Part shown: positions 21,553 to 33,163 of the stretch, piece after piece
Position numbering within the stretch: the first letter of the stretch is position 1
Layout: every line of letters begins with the position of its first letter
Source: Agriotes lineatus
Taxonomy: Eukaryota > Arthropoda > Insecta > Coleoptera > Elateridae
Assembly (NCBI GenBank): GCA_940337035.1
Contig: CALNHX010002828.1
Span: 1 to 64,000, forward strand
Direction of reading: 5' to 3'
Length of the DNA stretch: 64,000 bases
Notes under the pieces: generated by a model
The model's input: the letters and a program-made list of their open reading frames with translations, nothing else
Told to the model about the DNA's origin: nothing
Databases searched by the model: none
Program-made: the position numbers and the translations under genes

Positions 21553-21558
21553 AATAAA
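21553..21558 (+). terminator. Polyadenylation signal of OBP gene 2
   Basis: aataaa lies 55 bp after the end of the stop codon. Confidence 0.7.
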
Positions 21559-21599
21559 GAGCAGCAACTTACAACTTGCTTGTTGTTACTGTATCTAAA

Positions 21600-23040
21600 A
21601 TACTACTTCATTTTACAAATAGATATATCAGAAAATAATATATTTATTTCTAATTAACAAAGATTCACTAAAATTGGCCAAAAATGTGAATTAAAAAATA
21701 TTCTTTAAGATATGAAGCCATACTGGAAAACTATGAGCAATACATAGTATTTCTACGTCACTTCTTATGATGAGTATCAAGAGAATGTTTTCATGAATTT
21801 GGTAAGGTCTGCCAAGATAACAAATGATACTAGGGACATTAGAGATGCAGCTCCAACGCCATCTATTAAATACTGAAGAATATTACGTTGTAGTTACATA
21901 CCTATTTTCACTCTAAGATTTTGAACTTACTTAAATTACTGTAATTGGTTTTTGAAAAACTTCGATAAAGATTCTTTTACCGATAAAACATGGTTATGCC
22001 CTAATGGTTATATAATGTCCCAAAACATTGGCTTTTTATAACAAGAGCAATTTCATGAAAAGTCGTTGCTCCTATCTATTTCTATCAAAATGTTCGACAA
22101 TATTCTTACCAACATTATTGAACTGCTGGATGAACACCTACAAAATGTATTTTCCGGCACTGCTCATACTGCAAACCCAAATCGCAAATGTTTACGTGAG
22201 TTTTATAAGACCTATTAATTAACAGCTATTTGTGCAGCTATAATCCTCAAGTTTGATAAGTTTAAAATGTTTTCTTTTTATTATCTGAAGAACAATGTAT
22301 GTTGAAAATTTCTCAAAATTTGATTGAATTGCAAATCGGCAATACTAGGTAATTTCTTCTTTTCGGTAAATATTTCCTATGTTATAAAAAGGGTTTTCGC
22401 CAGTTCACCAGGTTGTTTGTTGTAAGAATATTATTTCACAAAACCTTCTTCCGATAATTGCATTGATTAACATCAATCCAACGTTTTGGGGATGTCCATT
22501 CAGTCTTTAAAAAGAGGAAAGAATTTTTGTCTATGAAAAACTTGACAACCTTCTAAGGGGACCTATTTCCGGGAGAATAAAGGCATCGGTATGACCGGTA
22601 GTCCATGAAACCCTAAGCAAATTTAAACCTTCCACATTCTTGCGATTTAACGATTTTGAACTTCTTTGGTTGGAGTTATCTAAAAAAATAGAATGTTTAA
22701 GACACCAATAAACTCATTCGAGGGACGCATAGGTTTAAATGTCTAAGAGTTAAACAACTCACCACAAATTCTACAAAATGCCTTTAATGGATTTAGGTGA
22801 AGATTAGAAACCACTAACTGAGCTACATACCATCTAAAAGACATCTTCATTTACTACTCTTGGGTGGGATGTTTTTAGGTTTCACTTTCAAGTGATTTAT
22901 GAGTTAATCGCAAACATCCTAGTAATTTGCAATGCCTACTCTCTTCTGCAATGTATTTGATCACCTATTATGTTGAACATCATGTGCGATTACACACGAC
23001 TCTGACGAACATATTTTTTCACAAAACAGTCACAGGAGTT
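21600..23040. other. Intergenic stretch, nothing supported
   Basis: AT-rich with only short open frames (for example 22028-22222). The last bases (cacaggagtt) are the left flank of the Gypsy element and do not match its right flank. Confidence 0.5.
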
Positions 23041-25075
23041 TGTTACCAAACTCTGACCATAAAATAAGGAGTAGCAAAGGCTACCGGATTCTCAGCCGGA
23101 GCTGGTCGTGGGTCGAACAGAAGACTTAAAGCGTAAGCTGAAACGGTGAGTAATTTATGGGCGCCAAGTAGCATAACCCAGCACTTTGCTAATCATCAAA
23201 CCAGACACTACGGAAGGTGCTACTAAGCGATCCTGAAAATTAGAGGTAGCGACAAGGACACACAAATCAAATTCGCAGGCATAAGTAACGAGTATATATA
23301 ATTTAATAGAATATTAACATTAATAAAATATTAACAGTGCTCGGTAGTATATCACAACAACAAATATCACAAACCAGATTTCATATAATAATATCAAAAA
23401 ATTTATCACAGATTAAACTCACCAGATTAAATAAATAAAGTCGTAGATCGTAGCAATTCGCATGTATGACCAAACGCGTCTCAAATTTAAGCGGTAGTTA
23501 AGGTTTTGTTTTGTTTGTCAAGTTGAAATCAACGCTAAACCCTCAGTTGCAAAAATACATAACTGTACTAGTAATCAAATGTACACAAATCCCATTGTTA
23601 CCCAAGATCTTGGTTGATAGGGGCGCAAAATTACCCGAAACACGCTAATTAAATCTCGCCCTGAAGGGGCGTAATTGCTTAAACAACGATCGGACTGATT
23701 TCGCTAATTTCTTGCAAAATGGGGCCGCACTAAGCCAAATTCAACCGACTGACGGATCTCTCCACTGAGATCGAGTCTAAAATCGTTTAAATGGGCGTAT
23801 GCAAGAATTGCTATTACAAAATTCACATAAGGGAAACCTTATCGTCCCTATGCATCTACAATAGACACAGCCTCTAATGGAGGCTCGAAATGTCAAGTTA
23901 TAAATATTAAGATGTTATACAACAAAATAGGTTTACTTTAAACTGCAAGTGAGTTATCACAACATTAAAGTAAGTAAATTAGCTTATCAAAATCTGGCCG
24001 TAGCACAAAGCGCTACAATGAATAATTAAACACACATTAAAATCATGCCTATAACACAGGTTAAGTTGGTCGAGCTCAAAACTGCACAAGAACGCTTAAG
24101 GGAATTGCAAAGACAGACCTTGGCTGCACCAGGTGACGAACGTGCTAAATCGGAGGCCTACTGCACGATGTTGAGGAAGCCAGGTGTTCCAACGGGCTTC
24201 ATCGCAGGTAACGCAGAGATCTCGGGCCAGTAAATCTGCTAGCCTGTTTTAGGGACTGGAAATCTCCCAAACTCACAGCCAGCCGACTGCAGCAACTGCC
24301 TGGAGAGAGTGCTCTCCAAGAGGGGCCAAATCCATCAACCAAACGCCTCGAAAAGCTCCTGCGCCACATGAACAAACTCGCCGCTCACCAACAGAGATGC
24401 GTTAGTTCATACCAAAGGACTGCTTCCTAATCTGAGTGCGTTCACCGCCCGTACCAAAGGGGAATTGAGTGCTTTCGCTGCCCGTACCAAAGGGAAGCTG
24501 AGTGCGTTCACCGCCCGTACCAAAAGGAGCTAAAAGGGACAACATTCTGCCTTAGAAATATAACCAGTAATTGTCAAAATAGCATACCGTGAGATGTTAT
24601 GCTCCAAATCGCCCAAGTAGTTACATGTGTTTGTCAGATGAATTCCGGACAAAAATCCGTGCTTGAAATGTATCACAACAAAACGTCGGGGAAGTCTCCC
24701 AGACCAATTTCACAACAAGATATACATTTTCATGCTAGGATGAGCGTGACAAAACCGAATTACAAATATTCGTGCATCGATCAACCAAAGATGCCTTTCA
24801 CCACATCCATCTTCTGACAACTCAAAATGGCTAATGATAATTTGACAGCTAGGCCCAGAAAATTCCAAATTTGCAGAAAAATCGCATCTGCAACCAACAT
24901 AGCACGCGTACAACGTGAGGCCTAATCTGCAGTGACTTTACTCGAGGAAATGGGTAACTCAAACTAGGCTATTATAGGGTAAATAGTTAAAGCGAAATGT
25001 GCAAAGTGCCTTGAATTAGGCAGGGATAAGGCAAATCGTTAAATTAATACGAAAAGTGACTTTTGGCCCATAACA
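23041..25075 (-). repeat. Left LTR of the Gypsy element (3' LTR, - strand)
   Basis: It is unusually long for a Gypsy LTR. Its interior contains three tandem copies of a unit gagtgcgttcaccgcccgta followed by ccaaaggg (about 24430-24535). A 62-codon frame on the + strand (24045-24233) is antisense to the element. Its start codon is acg in the other LTR, so it is not considered coding. Confidence 0.93.
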
Positions 25076-25090
25076 ACTCTCCCCCTACTT
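25076..25090 (-). promoter_or_regulatory. Polypurine tract of the Gypsy element
   Basis: On the - strand the sequence aagtagggggagagt directly precedes the left (3') LTR. This is the expected primer for plus-strand DNA synthesis. Confidence 0.75.
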
Positions 25091-26119
25091 AAAAATAGGT
25101 AAATTCCTCAAATTTACCGACGTAGAACCTAAGCATGCACATCAACAACACTTCAAAACCTTACAGATACATAATCGATACCTCAAATAGCCCCAAAGAG
25201 AATACTGCAAAAACCAAACACACCCAAGGCAACACCAGATAATTTAGAAACGGATACGTGGCCTAAATACTCCAACACTAGAAGACGAAAAGAGGAAAAA
25301 AAAAAGGAGTTACGACGGGATTAAAAGATTGAGAGCGAAAAATAGAAGGAAGGGATAAGCAGACCTCACAGTGAACGCCACCCAGAAAAGGACATCGGAA
25401 CATCCGTCGCTGCTAGATCTAAAAGGCGCGCCGGTGGATGAACCGATCCAGGCCCAATTCTGCACAACGTCCACCAAGGGGACTACCTAACACGAAGAAG
25501 AAAACTAAAGATGAAAGTAATGAAAAAGGGAATGGGAATTAGAAAGCTCTAGGAAAGGAGATAGTGAACAACACAGAAGAAGGATGAGAAGGGATTCGTC
25601 CGTTGTCACGTCAGTCTGTCAACGTAGGGTGGAATCAAATGAACTAACAGAAAATTTCTAAATGGGAAAAAGCCGAAAAAGGTTTGAGATCGTCACAGAT
25701 CATAGACACCAGGCGCGGGACCCCGTAGGACACTCCGCGATCATAAGCAACTATGCCCTATGACGACAAAACAAAACAGCCCTACACCCTACTAGTCTGG
25801 GAAAAGTGTACAGCCCAGGACCGACTGCACACTGAAACACCATCTACAGTGACCAGATGGCGGATCACCGGAAGCGAGACGGCAAAAGTGTCTCACCCCT
25901 GTATGACAAGATGGAATGTCTCAGCCTACCTTACAAGTAAGGAATAGACGGGAAAGTAACCGACCGTTCAAGTCCCCAACCATCCTCCCAAATGGACTAA
26001 AACTCCCACGATATTTCTCACACTACAAACCCAGAGGGAACAACATGAGAAAACAACCTGGAATCAAAATATCACTTAAAAACTAGTGGTAAGACAAATA
26101 AGCGCGAAATAACAGCAAA

Positions 26120-29100
26120 CTAACCCTCGTTAGGTACTTGATCGCGATTGTCGTCATAATGGGGTTTAAGATCTTTAGCATGCCAAGTCCCTCGCAGCAG
26201 GTTACCTTCAGGGGTCTTAAGTTCATAAACCCATCTGGATAAACGACGATGGATAATGAAAGGACCAACATACTTAGGTGCAAGCTTCGCTGAAAAATGT
26301 TTCGCAGCATCAGAAAGAACATAGTTTTTGCGCCAAACAGATTGGTTCACCTGATATTCAACAGGACGGCGTCTAAGGTCATAATATGTTTTCGATTTCT
26401 CATATGCTTTATCCAGACGACGACGTACATCAGCATATAAGCGTTGGACAGCTTCAGAGCGATTGTTATCGTTGGCGCGATCGAATCGCAACTCCGGCTC
26501 GGCATTGGCATTCTCGTCGTCAGCTGCTCCAGGTCTCTTAAGAACAATCTCCCGACCAAAGTTGATGAAATAAGGAGTTTGTCCAGTTACTTCGTGTTTG
26601 GAGGTTCTAATAGCGCACGCCACATGAGGTAAATACTTGTCCCATTCACGGTGATTATCTCGAACATATGCCGTTAGCATAGTCTTCAGGACGCGGTTAA
26701 TGCGTTCGGTTGGATTCGCCTGAGGGTGATAATAAGCTGTAAATGACATTTTGCAGTTGTAGGTGTTCATGAGAGCAGTAAACTCACGGCTGCGAAATTG
26801 GACACCATTATCACAGATGATGCGGCGAGGCGCCCCGTACACGAGGAACACATCTTCTTCAAGGTGTTTGACTATATTAGGAGCCGTAGCTGAGCGCAAA
26901 GGAAAGAATAGAGGAAATTTGCTGAAACAGTCGGCAACGACGAGGATATAAGAATAACCTTTCTTCGACCGAGGCAAAGGACCAACAATGTCAGTACAAA
27001 TTACTTCCCACGGTTTATTTATAATTGAATGTCCACCCATAAAGCCGACAGGAGGTCGCTGTTCAGGCTTGGTTCTCCCGCAGGTGTTACAACGGCGTAT
27101 ATAGCGGGCCACGTCAGCACGCATCTTGGGCCAATAATAAAGTTTAGCTATACGATTTAAAGTTTTGGATACACCAGTATGTCCAGCTGTTGGAAGGTCA
27201 TGATTCTGGCATATCAGGTCAGTACGTTTCTCTTTAGGAACCACCAGTTTCCATTCATCTCTGTCTTCTCGTAGGTCGGAGTAAGCAACGGTGGTGTGCT
27301 TGTATAGCTTGTTCCCTTCAACACGCCACAAGGGAAAACGACGGGGATTATTCCGTACGTTGGCTAGCATACGTAGGTACCAACGGTCCTTGACATCTGC
27401 GTCTAACATGGGTTGTCCTTCAATGGCATCTACCACTGGCACAGCACGAGACAGCGTATCAGGTACTACATGATCTTTCCCTTTACGGTGGATGATGTCA
27501 AAATCATATTGTTGTAGGCGTACTGCCCATCGAGCAATTCGGCCAGTAGGATCTTTAATGTTGTTCAACCACTTTAAACTATAATGATCAGTGATCACAG
27601 TGAACTTCGTTCCCTCGATGTATGGCCGAAGTTTTTCTATAGCAAAAATAACTGCAAGGCACTCACGTTCGGTGGTGCTGAAATTTCTCTCGTTCTTGGT
27701 TAAAGAGCGACTAACATAGCAGATAACCTTCTCACCATCTTCTTGATTTTGTGTGAGAACGGCGCCAAGACCATAAGCGGAGGCGTCAGTCTGAATAGAG
27801 AAAGGCAAGTCGAAATTAGGACACGCAAGTATAGGTGCAGAAATTAAGTGTTCCTTAATTGAATGAAAAGCCTCTTCACAATCTGCAGTCCAATGAAATT
27901 TGACGTTCTTTTTAAGCAACGAAGTCAGCGGAGCCAACAACGTGGAGAAATTAGGTATGAAGCGCCTATACCATGAGGCCATACCCACTATGCGGCGGAT
28001 TTCAGAAACACAAGTTGGTGTGGGTATTTCGAGGATGGCCCGAACTTTATCCGGGTCGACTAACAGACCTTTGGAATTGACTACATAGCCTAAGTATCGA
28101 AGTTCCGGTTTGCAGAAATGGCACTTTTCCTTGCTTAAGGTTAAACCGGCATCAGACAAGCGTTTGACAACCTCTCGTAAAACGTCTAAATGTTGTTCGA
28201 AGGTTTGTGTACATATAATGACGTCATCGAGGTAGGTGAAAACAAAAGGTTCTAGGTCAGCCCCTATCACACGATCTATCAATCGTTGCCAAGTGGCCGG
28301 GGCGGTATGAAGACCGAAAGGTAGACGACGAAATTGATACAAGCCTCGATTAGGCACCGTAAAGGCGGTATATTCACGAGAAGACTCTGCAACAGGTATC
28401 TGCCAATAGGCGGACTTGATATCCAAGGTCGTAAGATAACGTGCATCCCGAAGTTTGTCGAGGGTACTGCTAATATACGGAAGGGGGTACGCATCTGGCT
28501 GACTAACTTTATTTAGCTTACGAAAATCCACACAAAACCTATAGGTGTTATCACGCTTTTTGACCATAAGAATCGGAGACGACCACGCAGAGGTAGAGCG
28601 TTCCACAATGCCATCTTTCAGCATCCTATCTAATTCCCTATCGACATGTTGTTGGAGGGCCGGCGAAATGGGGTAATAACGCTGTTTTATAGGTGGAGAT
28701 TTCGTTCTAATCTCATGTTGGACTAAGTGAGTACATCCGATCTTGTCACCCATGACTCTAAAGGTATTATCGATAAATTCTTGTAGCTGAAGGCTCTGTG
28801 CACTAGAAAGATGTTCGGCAGATTGTATAGCATTGACGAAAACGTTGGGATTGTCCATGGCAAAATTCCACTCATCCTGACGAAGGTTAGGGATGATGTT
28901 CATCTTACGCCAAAAATCTATGCCTAGAATGAGCGAATGAGGTAGTGAAGGAACCACCAAAACGTCCATGACACAGACTTTGTTTCGAAGAGTTATAGGT
29001 ATCGTGGTAGTACCTATACTGATACATTCGTCACCATTAGCCACTACACAAGAAGAAATGTGCTGAGTATCGAGGCGGCAGTAATTCTGTAGCATCTCCC

Positions 29101-29383
29101 AGCCTTGTCTACCTAAGAGAGTTCGAGAGGCTCCAGAGTCTAAAAGGCCTAAAATATAATTTCCAAAAATCGAAACCTTCAGGTAGGGTCGTTCATCTTT
29201 ACCGGCATGACTAAGTATGAAGTCGAGTACAGCTTGATGCTTAAAGACAGAATTTTCAGATTCGACAACACGTTTGTTGGCCTTAATATGCTTACAGCGT
29301 GCTAATCGGCCTCTTAACGACGCTGATTGGCGTTTCCCGAACATGAAGGACAGGTTCTGGAGGTATAGTTCGGTTTGCCACAT
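26120..29383 (-). CDS. pol: Gypsy pol polyprotein: protease, RT, RNase H, integrase
   Basis: Open for 1087 codons from the first in-frame Met. The true N-terminus is probably set by -1 frameshifting from gag near 29332-29338. Residue positions count from that Met. Aspartic protease is at about 70-165 (LLDSGASRTLLG, Asp82). Reverse transcriptase is at about 225-440 (YLDDVII, 384-387). RNase H is at about 525-650 (QTDASAYGLGAVLTQ, ITDH). Integrase is at about 720-930, with an H728/H735/C765/C768 zinc site and catalytic D798, D858 and E893 (35-residue spacing). The C-terminus has a GPF/Y-like module (YVGPFIIHRRLS). All key catalytic residues are present and there are no internal stops. It runs straight into the region before the left LTR; no envelope gene follows. 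Confidence 0.95.
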   Translation of the reverse strand: MWQTELYLQNLSFMFGKRQSASLRGRLARCKHIKANKRVVESENSVFKHQAVLDFILSHAGKDERPYLKVSIFGNYILGLLDSGASRTLLGRQGWEMLQNYCRLDTQHISSCVVANGDECISIGTTTIPITLRNKVCVMDVLVVPSLPHSLILGIDFWRKMNIIPNLRQDEWNFAMDNPNVFVNAIQSAEHLSSAQSLQLQEFIDNTFRVMGDKIGCTHLVQHEIRTKSPPIKQRYYPISPALQQHVDRELDRMLKDGIVERSTSAWSSPILMVKKRDNTYRFCVDFRKLNKVSQPDAYPLPYISSTLDKLRDARYLTTLDIKSAYWQIPVAESSREYTAFTVPNRGLYQFRRLPFGLHTAPATWQRLIDRVIGADLEPFVFTYLDDVIICTQTFEQHLDVLREVVKRLSDAGLTLSKEKCHFCKPELRYLGYVVNSKGLLVDPDKVRAILEIPTPTCVSEIRRIVGMASWYRRFIPNFSTLLAPLTSLLKKNVKFHWTADCEEAFHSIKEHLISAPILACPNFDLPFSIQTDASAYGLGAVLTQNQEDGEKVICYVSRSLTKNERNFSTTERECLAVIFAIEKLRPYIEGTKFTVITDHYSLKWLNNIKDPTGRIARWAVRLQQYDFDIIHRKGKDHVVPDTLSRAVPVVDAIEGQPMLDADVKDRWYLRMLANVRNNPRRFPLWRVEGNKLYKHTTVAYSDLREDRDEWKLVVPKEKRTDLICQNHDLPTAGHTGVSKTLNRIAKLYYWPKMRADVARYIRRCNTCGRTKPEQRPPVGFMGGHSIINKPWEVICTDIVGPLPRSKKGYSYILVVADCFSKFPLFFPLRSATAPNIVKHLEEDVFLVYGAPRRIICDNGVQFRSREFTALMNTYNCKMSFTAYYHPQANPTERINRVLKTMLTAYVRDNHREWDKYLPHVACAIRTSKHEVTGQTPYFINFGREIVLKRPGAADDENANAEPELRFDRANDNNRSEAVQRLYADVRRRLDKAYEKSKTYYDLRRRPVEYQVNQSVWRKNYVLSDAAKHFSAKLAPKYVGPFIIHRRLSRWVYELKTPEGNLLRGTWHAKDLKPHYDDNRDQVPNEG
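29295..29338 (-). promoter_or_regulatory. Candidate -1 frameshift signal between gag and pol
   Basis: On the - strand GGGAAAC (29338-29332) is read G GGA AAC in the gag frame, a known X-XXY-YYZ slippery site. After a 6-nt spacer, CAGCGT (29325-29320) can pair with ACGCTG (29300-29295) across a 19-nt loop that holds the gag stop codon. A GGCC in the loop (29311-29308) could pair with GGCC at 29282-29279 to form a pseudoknot. The pol frame is exactly -1 relative to gag, as this predicts. Confidence 0.8.
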
Positions 29384-30735
29384 TTATAACAGTGCATCTT
29401 TTTAGGCTGAGGGCAATCAATTGATCGATGATTGGGTTGGTTACAATTCCAACAAACAATGGGATTGACGGCATCCACAACAGGTTGGCTGTTACAAGCT
29501 GAAAGGGCAGGAACAATAGAAGATTCTTCTACAGAAGCTATATTGAAGTTCGAGTGTGACCGACGATATGCTAAGTCTGGTTCAAGCAGATTCTTCACAT
29601 TTGTTGGAGGGTTTCGAAAGCGTGAAGCTCGTACGCGAGTGTCTTCGATCATCTTGCATACTCGGGTGAGTTCTGAAATTGTGGGCACAAATTGTAAGGC
29701 CAGTTGTGATTGAATGTAAGGTTGTAAATTCCTTTTTATCATAGTGAGACGTGTGGTTTCCAAAGGCACTGAAGGAAGGCGTCGGAAAAGATTCTCCATA
29801 ACCGCAATGTAAACGGATACCGGCTCATCAACACCTTGAGTGCGGTTTCTAATCTCGTCCCATAAAGTCGCTTCATAATCACACGGCAAGAAAGTTTCTC
29901 GGAGAGCTTTGGTGAGATCATCCCAACTGTTGATGGTGTCACGAATAGATCTGTACCAGATTAAGGCGTTACCCGTAAAAAGTTCTACGGCTGCAGTAAA
30001 CAGATGTTGCTTAGGTACTCCTCTAGCAACTCGGAGTTCTTCAATACGTTCCAGAAAGCTTGTTACGCCACTTTCACCATTATATTGCATCTTCCATTTG
30101 TTGACGGGAATGAAATTATGTTCAGAGGGTGCATGACTCGATGTAGCCATACTAGTGCTATGAAAAAGTGAAGATCTTCTTTGCTGTGAAGCATTGAGGT
30201 TGAAGGTGACGTTGTAGCTACGTCTAGGTTCAACATCTGGTGGAGATGGTTGTTCCTGATAATCTCGATAAGTATCGGGAGCTTGAGGTAAACCGGTAGC
30301 AGCATCAGGTTCATCAAGTGAAATTAAATCGAGCTCTTGTCGATTCTCAGTCCTACTTTCAAGATCGTCTAATAATTGAAGGCAAATATTCACGGCTTCA
30401 TTTTTCAGGTGGGCAGAGAACTCGGTGAAAACAATTCTCTCTAAGCGGCCATAAACATGTAGAAGACGAGTATGTAATCTCTTGAAGTTATTATCTTTTG
30501 TGGTGGAACTGCAAATGCGGACTTCTGCATCAAGGGTAGCTAATTTAGCCCTGCATGCTTCCAATTCCTGTCTGTAATCAATGTGGACTTCAGGAAAACT
30601 AACATTACCATCACGCTCCATCCTAAATCGGGACCTAAGTAATTTGCGTTTCTCCATGACGTTACCTTGGCAAGAAATGCCCCGAACCAATAATTCGTAA
30701 TCAAGTTCATCGACAAGTAAGCGATCAACGTCCAT
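29314..30735 (-). CDS. gag: Gypsy gag protein with CCHC zinc knuckles
   Basis: 473 codons from MDVDRLLVDELDYELL to a TAA at 29316-29314. The central part (for example NKWKMQYNGESGVTSFLERI and IWYRSIRDTINSWDDLTKAL) resembles retrotransposon capsid sequences. The C-terminus has two zinc knuckles. CWNCNQPNHRSIDC is a canonical C-x2-C-x4-H-x4-C knuckle. The second, CYKCGKPNYTSRTC, has Tyr where His is expected. It overlaps pol by 70 nt, and the frame relation (pol is -1) together with a slippery heptamer in the overlap indicates a gag-pol fusion made by frameshifting. The leader from the right LTR to the ATG is about 385 nt. The start was chosen as the first Met of the open frame. Confidence 0.92.
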   Translation of the reverse strand: MDVDRLLVDELDYELLVRGISCQGNVMEKRKLLRSRFRMERDGNVSFPEVHIDYRQELEACRAKLATLDAEVRICSSTTKDNNFKRLHTRLLHVYGRLERIVFTEFSAHLKNEAVNICLQLLDDLESRTENRQELDLISLDEPDAATGLPQAPDTYRDYQEQPSPPDVEPRRSYNVTFNLNASQQRRSSLFHSTSMATSSHAPSEHNFIPVNKWKMQYNGESGVTSFLERIEELRVARGVPKQHLFTAAVELFTGNALIWYRSIRDTINSWDDLTKALRETFLPCDYEATLWDEIRNRTQGVDEPVSVYIAVMENLFRRLPSVPLETTRLTMIKRNLQPYIQSQLALQFVPTISELTRVCKMIEDTRVRASRFRNPPTNVKNLLEPDLAYRRSHSNFNIASVEESSIVPALSACNSQPVVDAVNPIVCWNCNQPNHRSIDCPQPKKMHCYKCGKPNYTSRTCPSCSGNANQRR

Positions 30736-31090
30736 TTTCGGGTATTCAACAAAGAAACTAAATGACTAATTTAATACTCAAAACTAGTGTGTTGCCTATT
30801 TGTATACACACTCGAATAAAGTGACTAAAACTACAAAGAATTTTTCTTAAAATACTAACAAAATCTCCAATAAATCGTCGCACCACAAATATAACGACAA
30901 TATTGGATGCCACGTTCCTAAACTACCTGCACTTGGGAGATCATGCAAAAAAAACCTATATAACTATCATGCAATATAGATACCATACCACCAGGACTAA
31001 TTCTAACTATATATCTAAATATTCCGAGCACAGCAAGGGAAAAAAAATATATAAAACAAGTCCAAGCCAAGCGAATTCAAACAAAATCAC

Positions 31091-31109
31091 GCTCCACGAA
31101 TGGGCGCCA
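31091..31109 (-). promoter_or_regulatory. Primer-binding-site candidate of the Gypsy element
   Basis: On the - strand, about 10 nt beyond the right LTR, the sequence tggcgcccattcgtggagc starts TGGCGCCC like many retroelement primer sites. The 10-nt gap from the LTR end is larger than usual. Confidence 0.6.
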
Positions 31110-31119
31110 ATTAACTCCT

Positions 31120-33163
31120 TGTTACCAAACTCTGACTATAAAATAAGGAGTAGCAAAGGCTACCGGATTCTCAGCCGGAGCTGGTCGTGGGTCGAACAGA
31201 AGACTTAAAGCGTAAGCTGAAACGGTGAGTAATTTATGGGCGCCAAGTAGCAGTAACCCAGCACTTTGCTAATCATCAAACCAGACACTACGGAAGGTGC
31301 TACTAAGCGATCCTGAAAATTAGAGGTAGCGACAAGGGCACACAAATCAAATTTGCAGGCATAAGTAACGAGTATATATAATTTAATAGAATATTAACAT
31401 TAATAAAATATTAACAATGCTCGGTAGTATATCACAACAACGACAGATATCACAAACCAGATTTCATATAATATAATATCGTAAAATTTATCACAGATTA
31501 AACTCACCAGATTAAATGAATAAAGTCGTAGATCGTAGCAATTCGCATGTATGACCAAACGCGTCTCAAATTTAAGCGGTAGTTAAGGTTTTGTTTTGCT
31601 TGCCAAGTTGAAATCAACGCTAAACCCTCAGTTGCAAAAATACATACCTGTACTAGTAATCAAATGTACACAAAACCCATTATTACCCAAGATCTTGGTT
31701 TATAGGGGCGCAAAATTACCCGAAACACGCTAATTAAATCTCGCCCTAAAGGGGCGTAATTGCTTAAACAACGATCGGACTGATTTCGCTGATTTCTTGC
31801 AAAATGGGGCCGCACTAAGCCAAATTCAACCGACTGACGGATCTCTCCACTGAGATCGAGTCTAAAATCGTTCAAATGGGCGTATGCAAGAATTGCTATT
31901 ACAAAATTTACATAAGGGAAACCTTATCGTCCCTAAGCATCTACATTAGACACAGCCTGAAGGCTAATGGAGGCTTAAAAATGTCAAGTTGCAAATATAA
32001 AGATGTAAACAACAAAATAGGTTTACTTTTAGACAGGTGAGTTATCACAACATTAAAGTAAGTTAATTCGCTTATCAAAATCTGGCCGTAGCACAAAGCG
32101 CTACAATGAATAATTAAACACACATTAAAATCACGCCTATAACACAGGTTAAGTTGGTCGAGCTCAAAACTGCACAAGAACGCTTAAGGAAATTGCAAAG
32201 ACAGACCTTGGCTGCACCAGGTGACGAACGTGCTAAATCGGAGGCCTACTGCACGATGTCGAGGAAGCCAGGTGTTCCAATGGGCTTCATCGCAGGTAAC
32301 GCAGAGATCTCGGGCCAGTAAATCTGCTAGCCTGTTTTAGGGACTGGAAATCTCCCAAACTCACAGCCAGCCGACTGCAGCAACTGCCTGGAGAGAGTGC
32401 TCTCCAAGAGGGGCCAAATCCATCGACCAAACGCTTCGAAGAGTTTCTGCGCCACATGAACAAACTCGCCGCTCACCAACAGAGATGCGTTAGTTCATAC
32501 CAAAGGACTGCTTCCTAATCTGAGTGCGTTCATCGCCCGTACCAAAGGGAAGCTGAGTGCGTTCACCGCCCGTACCAAAGGGAAGCTGAGTGCGTTCACC
32601 GCCCGTACCAAAAGGGAGCTAAAAGGGACAACATTCTGCCTTAGAAATATAACCAGTAATTGTCAAAATAGCATACCGTGAGGTGTTATGCTCCAAATCG
32701 CCCAAGTATTACATGTGCTTGTCAGATGAATTCCGGACAAAAATCCGTGCTTGAAATGTATCACAACAAAAACGTCGGGGACGTCTCCCGGACCAATTTC
32801 ACACCAAAATATACATTTTCATGCTAGGATGAGCGTGACAAAACCGAATTACAAATATTCGTGCATCGATTAACCAAAGATGCTTTTCACCACATCCATC
32901 TTCTGACAAGTCAAAATGGCTAATGATAATTTGACAGCTAGGCCCAGAAAATTCCAAATTTGCAGAAAAATCGCATCTGCAACCAACATAGCACGCGTAC
33001 AACGTGAGGCCTAAGCTGCAGTGACTTTACTTAAGAAATAGGTAGCTGAAACTAGGCTATTATAGGGTAAATAGTTAGACCGAAATGTGCAAAGTGCCTT
33101 GAATTAGGCAGGGATAAGGCAAATCGTTAAATTAATACGAAAAGTGACTTTTGGCCCATAACA
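31120..33163 (-). repeat. Right LTR of the Gypsy element (5' LTR, - strand)
   Basis: Direct copy of 23041-25075 with scattered substitutions and small indels (for example gactataaa for gaccataaa, and an added g in agcagtaaccc). It drives the element towards lower coordinates. Its outer edge abuts a truncated LTR of a different Gypsy family at 33164. Confidence 0.93.

Larger units (their letters stand above)
23041..33163 (-). mobile_element. Ty3/Gypsy LTR retrotransposon, apparently intact
   Basis: Two direct LTRs of about 2.04 kb (23041-25075 and 31120-33163) begin TGTTA and end TAACA. Between them, on the - strand, lie a primer-binding-site candidate next to the right LTR, gag, pol in the -1 frame, and a purine-rich tract (aagtagggggagagt, reading - strand 25090-25076) next to the left LTR. 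The LTRs differ by only a few percent by eye, and both large frames are open, so this is a fairly young copy. No env frame is present. Four-base flanks (agtt and ttat) do not match, so the usual target duplication is missing. Confidence 0.95.

Noticed and set aside
22028..22222. 64-residue frame with a TATA-like word upstream as another OBP exon
   Set aside because: No signal-peptide character at its start, no donor in phase 0 and no following six-cysteine exon.
24045..24233. 62-residue frame inside the left Gypsy LTR
   Set aside because: It is antisense to the element, and the matching site in the other LTR has acg in place of the start codon.
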